Source of the DNA: Brevibacterium permense
Lineage (GTDB): Bacteria > Actinomycetota > Actinomycetes > Actinomycetales > Brevibacteriaceae
Assembly: GCF_013280495.1 (NCBI RefSeq)
Contig: NZ_JABSSX010000003.1
Coordinates: forward strand, 62,001-126,000
Direction: 5' to 3'
Length of the DNA: 64,000 bases
The position numbers were made by a program, and so were the translations under genes. The notes beneath the pieces are model-generated. The model was not told the origin of the DNA. It made no database searches and saw only the letters and a program-made list of their open reading frames with translations. Numbering within the stretch: the stretch's first letter is position 1; every line of letters begins with the position of its first letter. Positions 38,209 to 45,399 of the stretch are shown here, piece after piece.

Positions 38209-39966
38209 TCAGATGAGACCGTGCTCCTCGAGGAGCTGGCCGATCTCCCCGTGCTCGAGCCTGCCGCGCAGGTAGCCGCGCAGAGCGGCCGGGCCGGGCA
38301 TCTCCACCTTCTTGCCGTCGCGCATGCGCGCCGAGGCCTCGAGCAGATCGCGCACATCGTACGTGGAGCCCCAGGTCTCCGGCACGCCACGCTCAACGTC
38401 GAGGAGTTCGTAGGCGGCCTCCATGCCGGTGCGCACCGAGTATTCGGTCGTGAAGATCGTGTCGCGGCCGGTCTCCGCGAACTGCCCGAGGAACGCGAAG
38501 TTCGCCGCCCCCTCCGGCACGACCTGCGGCCGGTCACCCGCGCGGCGGGGCATGAAGAAGCTCGTCACATAGGGCATCATGACCGGCACGCACCGGGCGC
38601 CGGTCGCCGCGAGCTCGGGGATCTCCTCGACGGGCACGCCGAGGTGGTAGAGCCACTCCTGGGTGATCTCCTCGCCGGTGCACTGCGCCAGGGGCTTCTT
38701 CACGTAGTCGCCGTCGACGTCGACGAACAGCCCGTAGACCCAGACAACGATCTGGTCCTTCGGCTGCTTCTTGAAGTGCGGCTGGCGGTTGACCGTCCAG
38801 CTCAGCAGCCAGGCGGAGTCCTCGGCGGTGACGATGCCGCCGGTGACCACGCGGCCGCTGAACGGATCGCGCTGGGCGATGCGCTCGATGTAGGCCGGGA
38901 TGCGCTCATCGAGCGTCGTGACGGTGGCCGATTCCCACTTCGTCTCCTCGATCGAGGAGCAGAAGACCTCCGGGCGCCCGAACGCCGGGTCCTTCTTCGC
39001 GATGCGCTTCCACAGGTCCCAGGCCGGGGCCGGGCCCTCGTTGAGGGCTGCGGGCGTGTGGTGGTCGCCGTCATCGGAGTTGTCCACGAGCGAGCCGATC
39101 GTCATGAGCGCGAGGTCGTGCTCGCCGAGCTCGATGGTCTCCTCGGTGCCGTCGCGGCGGCAGCGGATCGCGGTGGCGCGGATCTCGCCGTTGCGGTGGG
39201 CGAAGTCCGCATCGAGGACCTCGGTGCCGGAGCGGAAGACGACGCCGTGCTCGCTGAGGTAGTGCATGAGCGGCAGGACGAAGGACTCGTACTGGTTGTA
39301 CTTCGTGAACTTCAGTGCCGTGAAGTCGGGCAGCCCGCCGATGTGGTGGATGAAGCGGTGGAGGTAGAGCTTGAACTCGAGCGCGGAGTGCCACTCCTCG
39401 AAGGCGAACATCGTCCGCCAGTACATCCAGAACGGCGAGTCGAGGAACTCGCGGCCCATCACCTCGTCGATGCGCTTGCCCTCCATCTCCGCACGCTCGG
39501 CGAGGAAGATCTTTAACAGGTCCTTCTGCGCCCGCTTCGGCAGGTCGAAGCGGCCCTCGTGGCCGGCGTCCTCACCCCGGCGCACGGTGGCGCGGCGCAG
39601 CGAGTAGTTGGGGTCGTCCTTGTTGAGCCAGTAGAACTCGTCGAGCACGGAGGCGTCCTCGAGCTCCAGGGAGGGGATGGAGCGCATCATGTCCCACAGG
39701 CACTCCATGTGGTTCTCCAGCTCCCGGCCGCCGCGGATGACGAAGCCCTTCTCCGGGACGTCGAGGCCGTCGAGCGCACCGCCGGCGATCTCGCCCTTCT
39801 CGAGGATCGTGACGTTGGCGCCGGGGACCCCGGCGTCGCGGATGAGGAAGACGGCCGCCGCGAGCCCGGCCAGCCCGCTGCCGACGATGTAGGCCTTCGT
39901 CTCCTGCGCGTGCTGTGCGGGGCGGGGACGCGCGAACGCCTCGTAGTTACCTGCCGTGTGCTGCAT
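38209..39966 (-). CDS. ohyA: Oleate hydratase
   Basis: FAD-dependent addition of water to the cis-9 double bond of unsaturated fatty acids, giving 10-hydroxy acids; a detoxification step. A 585-residue protein with N-terminal FAD motif YIVGSGLAGLAAAVFLIRDA (about 25-44) and the family blocks RGGRELENHMECLWDM and WMYWRTMFAFEEWHSA. Typical length for the MCRA family. ATG 39966 follows AAGGATGG. Divergent from the TetR gene, with an 87-base region that holds the shared operator. Confidence 0.93.
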   Translation of the reverse strand: MQHTAGNYEAFARPRPAQHAQETKAYIVGSGLAGLAAAVFLIRDAGVPGANVTILEKGEIAGGALDGLDVPEKGFVIRGGRELENHMECLWDMMRSIPSLELEDASVLDEFYWLNKDDPNYSLRRATVRRGEDAGHEGRFDLPKRAQKDLLKIFLAERAEMEGKRIDEVMGREFLDSPFWMYWRTMFAFEEWHSALEFKLYLHRFIHHIGGLPDFTALKFTKYNQYESFVLPLMHYLSEHGVVFRSGTEVLDADFAHRNGEIRATAIRCRRDGTEETIELGEHDLALMTIGSLVDNSDDGDHHTPAALNEGPAPAWDLWKRIAKKDPAFGRPEVFCSSIEETKWESATVTTLDERIPAYIERIAQRDPFSGRVVTGGIVTAEDSAWLLSWTVNRQPHFKKQPKDQIVVWVYGLFVDVDGDYVKKPLAQCTGEEITQEWLYHLGVPVEEIPELAATGARCVPVMMPYVTSFFMPRRAGDRPQVVPEGAANFAFLGQFAETGRDTIFTTEYSVRTGMEAAYELLDVERGVPETWGSTYDVRDLLEASARMRDGKKVEMPGPAALRGYLRGRLEHGEIGQLLEEHGLI

Positions 39967-40016
39967 GATCCATCCTTCCCGTCGCGTGCCGGATGCCGAT
40001 CACCCGGCCTCAATAT

Positions 40017-40047
40017 TGAGTGTACTCAGAATTGAGTCGACTACAAT
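40017..40047. promoter_or_regulatory. TetR operator region between ohyA and tetR
   Basis: Perfect palindrome TGAGTGTACTCA (40017-40028), followed five bases later by a related half-site TTGAGT with CGACTACAA (40033-40047). The first palindrome differs from the one at 35260-35271 only in the two central base pairs. It overlaps the likely promoters of both divergent genes. Confidence 0.65.
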
Positions 40048-40053
40048 GGCCGC

Positions 40054-40776
40054 ATGGAAACTCGGGATGACACGGAGCTGGCGCCCTCGGCGACGCTGGG
40101 CAGGCGCGAGCGGGCGAAGGCGGAGAAGCGCGCCCGCATCCTCGCCGCGGCGCGCGCACTGTTCGAGGAGCGCGGTTTCGAGCGGACCTCGATGAGCGAG
40201 GTCGCGCGCGCGGCGGATGTGGCCGAGGGCACTGTCTTCCAGTACGCGGCGACGAAGGTCGAGCTGCTCATGATGGTCGTCGATGCGCTCTGGGGAGCCC
40301 ACGAGCGCGCGACGACCACCCCTTCGCTCTCTGCGTTCGTCGCGCCCGGCGCCGCGACGGCGGGCGGGGAGACCGCGGACCGGATCGCGGAGCTGATCTC
40401 GCCGCTCGTCACCGCGATGCGGCGCTGGTCTGAGCTTGCGACGTGGGTCGCCCGCGAGATCCTCTTCGGTGCGGACATGCCGCATCGCCGGCGGGTCCTC
40501 GACCACGTCGATCGTCTCGAAGAGCAGATCGCCGCGCGCCTGCAGGACGGCCGGGCCGACGCTTCCGGTGCGATCGGAGCGGCGCGGGACGGTGCGACAG
40601 GCACTGCCGGCGAGGAGCCCGGTGCGGCTGCGGCAACCGGCGCCCGGCTCATCGTCGCCGGGGTGCTGGCCGAGCTCAACCGCTCCCGGCAGGGGCGCAT
40701 CGACGGCGAGGACGTCGATGTTGTGCTCCGCAGGCTCATCGACCTCGTGGTGGCGGGGGCGGGCGCCGCGCGGTGA
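40054..40776 (+). CDS. TetR/AcrR family regulator of the fatty-acid module
   Basis: A 240-residue protein. The N-terminal helix-turn-helix (ARILAAARALFEERGFERTS ... VAEGTVFQYAATKVELL, about 24-70) is standard; the C-terminal ligand domain is variable and rich in Ala and Gly. It probably represses itself, ohyA and the distant 3-hydroxyacyl-CoA dehydrogenase gene through the shared palindrome, with a fatty acid or acyl-CoA as likely inducer (inference). Confidence 0.87.
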   Translation: METRDDTELAPSATLGRRERAKAEKRARILAAARALFEERGFERTSMSEVARAADVAEGTVFQYAATKVELLMMVVDALWGAHERATTTPSLSAFVAPGAATAGGETADRIAELISPLVTAMRRWSELATWVAREILFGADMPHRRRVLDHVDRLEEQIAARLQDGRADASGAIGAARDGATGTAGEEPGAAAATGARLIVAGVLAELNRSRQGRIDGEDVDVVLRRLIDLVVAGAGAAR

Positions 40777-40891
40777 TCCGGAAGCCGTCCGGGCCGTTCG
40801 GGCCGCCGCTGGTACCGGCCGGCGCCGCCGCGATTGCCCACCGCGCGGCCGGCAGGCGCGTGCCCGCCGCGGTCGTGTAAGGGCCCCACGG

Positions 40892-41105
40892 TCAGGTCCT
40901 CGCCCAGTAGGGCGGGGCGATGGCGCCATCGGAGAACTCCACTGCCGGAGATGTCGTTGTCCTCGTAGACCCCTGCTGGAGTCCATCCTCTAGCCTTGAT
41001 GAGCGCCTCGGCGTCCTCCCTGTGGCGGTCCACACCCAGGCGACGGTTCTCGCGATCCTGAGAGATCCGCAGGTAGACGGAGGCCCGCCGAGGCTCAGCA
41101 CTCAT
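40892..41105 (-). pseudogene. Large serine recombinase (integrase), N-terminal stump
   Basis: From ATG 41105 the frame reads RRASVYLRISQDRENRRLG and GWTPAGVYEDNDISGSG, the catalytic N-terminus of large serine integrases (with the nucleophile Ser in RISQDR). After about 55 residues the similarity fades and no recombinase or zinc-ribbon domain follows. The start codon lies 20 bases from ychF-tail copy 3, the arrangement expected for an integrase next to its own attachment site. Confidence 0.75.
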
Positions 41106-41124
41106 GGAGTCAATCTACGTCAAA

Positions 41125-41170
41125 GGTTATTCGGCTACCGAACGTGGTCGAGTTCCGCTTCAATGTCTAA
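41125..41170 (+). repeat. Attachment-site copy 3
   Basis: Arm GGTTATTCGGCTAC (41125-41138), then CGAAC and codons for VVEFRFNV and stop TAA (41144-41170), using TTC CGC TTC AAT. Close match to copy 2 through both arm and tail. Confidence 0.8.
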
Positions 41171-41193
41171 ACCCCAGTTCAGAGGCCTAACTC

Positions 41194-41244
41194 GTGCTAC
41201 AGAATCACGTAGCGACACGCCGTCTGGTAGCACTTCTGTAGCAC
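41194..41244. repeat. Inverted repeat before a tiny reading frame
   Basis: Perfect 11-base arms GTGCTACAGAA (41194-41204) and TTCTGTAGCAC (41234-41244), 29 bases apart. TAGCAC also occurs as a direct repeat (41228-41233, 41239-41244). It lies just after att copy 3, where arm-type binding sites of an integrase or excisionase could be. Confidence 0.5.
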
Positions 41245-41262
41245 GGCGGAGAGGAGAAGAAC

Positions 41263-41373
41263 ATGGCTCGCAATGAGGAGCTGGGCAATCGCAACAGGAA
41301 CCCCGCCGACGAGTACTACGGTTACAAGCTGGTCGAGGTGCGCATCGACCTGGAGCCGTCCCAGATGCACTGA
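41263..41373 (+). CDS. Hypothetical 36-residue protein in island 3
   Basis: ATG 41263 has a strong ribosome site (GGAGAGGAGAAG). The product has charged residues throughout and a short motif YYGYKLVEVRIDLEPSQ. I do not recognise it. It may be an intact small gene or the front of a truncated one. Confidence 0.4.
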   Translation: MARNEELGNRNRNPADEYYGYKLVEVRIDLEPSQMH

Positions 41374-41429
41374 CCGGCGACGACGGTACCCGTCAGCAGG
41401 CGAGGACTATTCTTCGCAGACCCCGCTGA

Positions 41430-41654
41430 TCATCCGGTTCGGCGAAGAGTTCGCCGCGTGTCCTGTGAAATGTTCGATGCCTCTCGACAGGCGATCAGCA
41501 GGCGAAGAACCTCGAGCTCGCGGTAGGCTAGCCCGTGTAGGTCCTCGCAGGGGGAGAGCACGACGACCAGGCTAAGGTGGCGGGGAGCGTCTTGAGGCAT
41601 GCCCAGAGCCGTGACGCGCAGGTAGCCGCCGGGTTCGGTTGGCGCGGGCAGCAA
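41430..41654 (-). pseudogene. LuxR-type regulator, C-terminal fragment
   Basis: Reads YLRVTALGMPQD, then VVVLSPCEDLHGLAYRELEV and LRLLIACREASNIS. This is the linker and first half of a LuxR helix-turn-helix (normally LTxRELEVLRLLxxG). The recognition helix and the N-terminal domain are missing. Confidence 0.6.
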
Positions 41655-41762
41655 GAACGAGGTCTGCGGCCCGCCGAGTATCGCGCGGGGCCGCGGCCAG
41701 TACTGGCGAGCGGGGGCGTAAGGCGGGGTGGTGGGGCAGTCCGGGCAGGGCCATGACGTCTC

Positions 41763-41924
41763 GTGACCGGCTGGACCCTGACCTCATTCCCCAGCATCCG
41801 CACCGACCTGCGCAACACCGGCGCGAATGTGGTGGACCACGAGGCGGCCCGAAACGGGAACCTGGCCACCAGCCGCTCACCCGATGATCTCTTCCCTCTG
41901 TTCCGCCGTGGGAGTATTGTTTAG
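41763..41924 (+). pseudogene. DJ-1/PfpI family protein, C-terminal fragment
   Basis: Fifty-three codons reading [20 protein letters not shown], then ANVVDHEA and [13 protein letters not shown]. This matches the C-terminus of DJ-1/PfpI class I amidotransferase-like proteins. The catalytic Cys region is not present upstream. Confidence 0.65.
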
Positions 41925-42166
41925 TCCACCGACGCCGGAAACTGCTCGTGAGCAGCCCGGTACGCCACATGGCGCAGGCGGGGCTGACTAGCAGCTCGAC
42001 ACCCGGCACCTCGGTACCAAGAACAAGCAGCACGGCTGCGTCCGGGCCGTCTTCCAACTCGACCGATGACCCACGCAGTAAGCCAGCACCGGTCGCGGAC
42101 GCGCTGGCCCTTCGAGGATCTCAGCCCACGTCCCACCTCAGGACAACCAGAAGGAAGTGATCGCGG
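41925..42166. other. Intergenic DNA before the aldo/keto reductase
   Basis: No supported gene. A minus-strand frame begins near 42057 (MEDGPDAAVLLVLGTEVPG) but matches nothing I know and runs into the fragments described above. Confidence 0.4.
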
Positions 42167-43000
42167 ATGCGACGGATAACGCTGCCGAGCGGGGAGTCCA
42201 TCCCTGTGCTGGGCCAGGGCACCTGGGGCTGGGGTGAGGACCCCGGCCGCCGCGGCGACGAGGTCGCCGCGCTGCACGCCGGCCTCGAGCTGGGCATGAC
42301 GCTGGTCGACACCGCCGAGATGTACGCCGACGGCGGCGCGGAGGAGGTGGTCGGTGAAGCATTGGCGGGTCGCCGCGACGAGGCATTCGTGGTCAGCAAG
42401 GTCCTTCCGTCCCACGCCTCCCGTTCCGGCACGATCGCGGCCTGCGAACGCAGCCTGAAACGCCTGGGCACCGATCGGATCGACCTCTACCTGCTGCACT
42501 GGCAGGGCAGGTACCCGCTGCAGGACACCGTCGCGGCCTTCCAACAGCTCGTCGAGGACGGGAAAATCCGATACTGGGGCGTCAGCAACTTCGACCACCG
42601 GGCCCTCGCCGACCTGCAGGACGTGCCGGGCAGCAGCGGGCTGGCCACCGATCAGGTGCTGTACAACCTGTCGCGGCGAGGACCGGAGTACGACCTCCTG
42701 CCGTGGTGCGCTAACCACCAGCTGCCGGTCATGGCGTATTCGCCGATCGAGCAGGGCCGCATCCTTGACGACACGACGCTGAACGACGTCGCGGCGCGTC
42801 ACAGCGTCAGCGCCGCGGCGGCCGCCATCGCCTGGGTGCTGCGCCGCGACTCGCTCTGCACGATCCCCAAAGCTAGCAGCCCGCAGCACGTGCGAGACAA
42901 CGCCACAGCACTGGACGTGGAGCTGACCCGCGAAGACCTGGATGCTCTGGACCGTGCGTTCCCGCCCCCGAGCGGACCGCGACCACTAGAAATGCTGTGA
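42167..43000 (+). CDS. Aldo/keto reductase
   Basis: NADPH-dependent reduction of aldehydes or ketones. A 277-residue (beta/alpha)8 protein. The catalytic tetrad is visible: Asp and Tyr in VDTAEMYADG, Lys in VVSKVLPSHA and His in LLHWQG. A cofactor-binding IPKASSPQHV motif is near the C-terminus. The ribosome site AAGGAAG is ten bases from ATG 42167. It is the only intact-looking enzyme in island 3 and ends 31 bases before ychF-tail copy 4. Confidence 0.9.
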   Translation: MRRITLPSGESIPVLGQGTWGWGEDPGRRGDEVAALHAGLELGMTLVDTAEMYADGGAEEVVGEALAGRRDEAFVVSKVLPSHASRSGTIAACERSLKRLGTDRIDLYLLHWQGRYPLQDTVAAFQQLVEDGKIRYWGVSNFDHRALADLQDVPGSSGLATDQVLYNLSRRGPEYDLLPWCANHQLPVMAYSPIEQGRILDDTTLNDVAARHSVSAAAAAIAWVLRRDSLCTIPKASSPQHVRDNATALDVELTREDLDALDRAFPPPSGPRPLEML

Positions 43001-43024
43001 CCCTGACCAAGGGCGCAGCCTCTG

Positions 43025-43049
43025 CCGAAGGTTCCGCTTCAACGTCTGA
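43025..43049 (+). repeat. Attachment-site copy 4: probable original ychF 3' end
   Basis: CCGAA followed by GTTCCGCTTCAACGTCTGA, encoding FRFNV and a TGA stop. The codons (TTC CGC TTC AAC GTC TGA) are those expected of this high-GC genome, so this looks like the native end of ychF pushed 11.5 kb away. The long arm of copies 2 and 3 is only partly present (CCGAA). Confidence 0.65.
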
Positions 43050-43223
43050 GGCAAGCGCTGATAGGTGGGCGCTCTCCGTCCTGCCCGGCCTCTGCGGCAG
43101 AGGCTGGTGCACTGTGGCAACGACAGCTCGAGCTGTCACTGTGCTTCCCGGGCTCAGAACGCCCGAATCATTGCCCAGAGGCCCGACGGCCCGGGACATG
43201 TGCGGGATGGAGTGCGGCCGCGG

Positions 43224-44264
43224 TCAGCCCCCTGACGAAACCAGCTCCTCGCGGACGATCGCTGTTCCCGCACTCAAGGCGCTCATCTTCGCGAGGGCGA
43301 CGTCGCGCGCGAAGGGGGCCATGCCGCAGTTCGTGCTCGGAATGAGCTTGTCCGCGTCGGCGAACTTCAGTGCCTTGCGCAAAGTGGCGGCGACCTCCTC
43401 CGGTGTCTCGATGGTGTCATTTGCCACGTCGATGGCGCCGAGCATGACCTTCTTGCCGCGGATCAGTTCGATGAGGTCCATCGGGACATGGGAGTTGTGG
43501 CATTCGAGCGAGACGATGTCGAGGCTCGAGCGCTGCAGGAGCGGGAACGATTCCTCGTACTGGCGCCACTCGGACCCGAGGGTCGTTTTCCAGTCGTTGT
43601 TCGCCTTGATCCCATAGCCATAGCAGATATGCACTGCGGTCTCGGACCGCAGACCTTCCGCTGCCCGTTCGAGCGCGGCGACTCCCCAGTCCTTCATCTC
43701 CTCGAAAAAGACATTGAATGCGGGCTCGTCGAACTGGATGATGTCCACCCCCGCCGCCTCCAGATCCTTAGCCTCCTGATTGAGGACCGTGGCGAATTCC
43801 CAGGCCAGCTTCTCGCGGCTCTTGTAGTGGTCGTCATAGAGTGTGTCGATCATCGTCATCGGCCCCGGCAGCGCCCACTTGATCGGTTGATCGGTCTGCT
43901 GGCGGAGAAACTTCGCATCGTCGACGAAGACCGGTTTCTCACGGCTCACGGCGCTGACGACTGTGGGTACGCTTGCGTCGTAGCGATCGCGGATCCGAAC
44001 CGTCTTGCGCTTCTCGAAATCGACTCCGCTGAGATGCTCGATGAACGTCGTCACGAAATGTTGGCGGGTCTGCTCTCCGTCGCTGACGATGTCGATGCCG
44101 CGGTTGGTCTGCTCATGAGTCGAGATGCGCAGAGCATCGTGCCTGCCCTCGGCCAAGGCATCGCCCTGGAGGTTCCAAGGGGACCAGAGAGTTTCGGGCT
44201 GCGCGAGCCAGGACGGCTTCGGCAGGCTGCCGACGATTGAGGTGGGCAACAGCGGCTGAGTCAT
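43224..44264 (-). CDS. mesD: Folate-independent methionine synthase MesD
   Basis: A 346-residue protein equal to the catalytic half of cobalamin-independent methionine synthase, lacking the N-terminal folate-binding domain. Zinc and substrate residues appear in FDEPAFNVFF, VHICYGYG (His, Cys), SLECHNSH and STNCGMAPF (Cys). The adjacent DUF1852 gene identifies it as MesD, a family that makes methionine from homocysteine with its partner MesX and oxygen; the methyl donor is unknown. ATG 44264 follows AGGAGAAG. It lies 17 bases downstream of mesX. Confidence 0.85.
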   Translation of the reverse strand: MTQPLLPTSIVGSLPKPSWLAQPETLWSPWNLQGDALAEGRHDALRISTHEQTNRGIDIVSDGEQTRQHFVTTFIEHLSGVDFEKRKTVRIRDRYDASVPTVVSAVSREKPVFVDDAKFLRQQTDQPIKWALPGPMTMIDTLYDDHYKSREKLAWEFATVLNQEAKDLEAAGVDIIQFDEPAFNVFFEEMKDWGVAALERAAEGLRSETAVHICYGYGIKANNDWKTTLGSEWRQYEESFPLLQRSSLDIVSLECHNSHVPMDLIELIRGKKVMLGAIDVANDTIETPEEVAATLRKALKFADADKLIPSTNCGMAPFARDVALAKMSALSAGTAIVREELVSSGG

Positions 44265-44281
44265 CGTTTCTTCTCCTGAAG

Positions 44282-45274
44282 TCATGCGACTGGGACGGGC
44301 CGGTCGGAAGCCCACTGCTCGAGAATCTCTCGGTGCGGGTTGACGAAGAGCTCCTCCGTGAACTTCCCCTGTCTGATGCCGAGCTGGTTGCGCTCGACGC
44401 GATCATATGAGACAGGCATCTCCGAGAAGTCGTGCCGGTCCAGCGTCGGCCGGTAGACCTCTCCGGCGGCGGTATTCGCGTTGTAGATCTCGGGCCGATA
44501 GATCTTCTGGAAAGTCTCCATCGTGCTGATCGTGCCGATGAGCGCCAGATCGGAATAGTCGCCGAGGAGGTCGCCGCGATGGTAGAAGGCCAGCGGTGCG
44601 ACGCTGCCCGGTGGCATGAAGTACCTCACCTGGAGTCCCATCTTCGCGAAGTAGTCATCTGTCAGCGAGTAGTCGTCCTGCTGGTATTCGAACCCGAGAA
44701 TCGGGTGGTGATTCTCGGTCCGACGGTACGACTTGCTCGTGGAAACGCTGATGCAGATCACGGGTGCCGTGTGGAATCGTTTCCGATAGGCAGCAGAATC
44801 GAGGAAGTGTTGGAACAGTTTGCCATGCAGATCACCGAAGTCATCGGGGACTGTGAACTCGGTTGCGGCCTCATTGACAGCCGGCAGCCGCACACTGAAA
44901 TCGAAATCGCGGACGAAGGACGAGAAGTTGTTTCCCACGATCCCGGGGTGATGTTTTCCGGTCAGTCTGTCGATGATCTGGATATCCAGGACTTCGAGCA
45001 GGGGGAACTCCTGTTCCCGGCCGCCAGTGGTGAAGTGAAGTCCTCCGGAGACGATGTCGAGTTCGAGGTCATAGCGATCCCGGTCGGGATTGTCCCAGGA
45101 CGCGAGTTCGTTGAAGCGGCGATTGATGATGCTCAGAGCAGTGCGGAGGTTCTGCCGACGGTTCTCGCCCCTGGCGAGGTTGGCGAAGTTCGTCGTCGCT
45201 CGGGTGCTCTCCGATGGCGAGTAGTCCTCGTCGAATCGAGTCGTGGTGATGCTGAATGAGAACTCAGGTGTCAT
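44282..45274 (-). CDS. mesX: MesX, DUF1852 partner of MesD
   Basis: A 330-residue DUF1852 protein, reported as a putative oxygenase needed for MesD activity. It begins MTPEFSFSITTTRFDEDYSP and has conserved His/Asp-rich segments such as NHHPILGFEYQQDDYSLTDD and SFVRDFDFSVRLP. The start is uncertain because no strong ribosome site is seen. It forms an operon with mesD and is divergent from a LysR regulator. Confidence 0.83.
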   Translation of the reverse strand: MTPEFSFSITTTRFDEDYSPSESTRATTNFANLARGENRRQNLRTALSIINRRFNELASWDNPDRDRYDLELDIVSGGLHFTTGGREQEFPLLEVLDIQIIDRLTGKHHPGIVGNNFSSFVRDFDFSVRLPAVNEAATEFTVPDDFGDLHGKLFQHFLDSAAYRKRFHTAPVICISVSTSKSYRRTENHHPILGFEYQQDDYSLTDDYFAKMGLQVRYFMPPGSVAPLAFYHRGDLLGDYSDLALIGTISTMETFQKIYRPEIYNANTAAGEVYRPTLDRHDFSEMPVSYDRVERNQLGIRQGKFTEELFVNPHREILEQWASDRPVPVA

Positions 45275-45371
45275 GGACGTCCAATTCGGTGGGTGTTCGG
45301 CCGGTTGCGGTCGCTTGCATGTCTGTGATCCATCCTGCCCGTCCCCGGCGGTCATCAGGTAACTCGGGGGA

Positions 45372-45399
45372 ACTATGGATTCCTATAGTCTTGGACTAT
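45372..45399. promoter_or_regulatory. ACTAT repeats overlapping the lysR start: candidate operator and -10
   Basis: ACTAT (45372-45376), ATAGT (45385-45389) and ACTAT (45395-45399) are spaced 8 and 5 bases apart. The last copy overlaps the start codon at 45398. TATAGT (45384-45389) ends eight bases before ATG, so the mRNA may be leaderless and repressed by bound regulator. Confidence 0.5.

Larger units (their letters stand above)
34557..41170. mobile_element. Island 2: very GC-rich element with a fatty-acid module and integrase stump
   Basis: Bounded by ychF-tail copies 2 and 3. Codon use is extremely GC-rich, unlike both island 1 and the core, pointing to a separate origin. It contains three apparently intact genes (3-hydroxyacyl-CoA dehydrogenase, oleate hydratase, TetR) and four damaged ones, including a serine integrase stump 20 bases from copy 3. 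Confidence 0.7.
41171..43049. mobile_element. Island 3: decayed element with an aldo/keto reductase
   Basis: Bounded by ychF-tail copies 3 and 4. It contains a 36-residue open frame, two regulator/enzyme fragments and one intact aldo/keto reductase. Being furthest from ychF and the most decayed, it is probably the oldest insertion (inference). Confidence 0.6.

Noticed and set aside
44312..44406. Extension of mesD upstream to 44315
   Set aside because: It would overlap mesX; ATG 44264 has a strong ribosome site and matches the family start.
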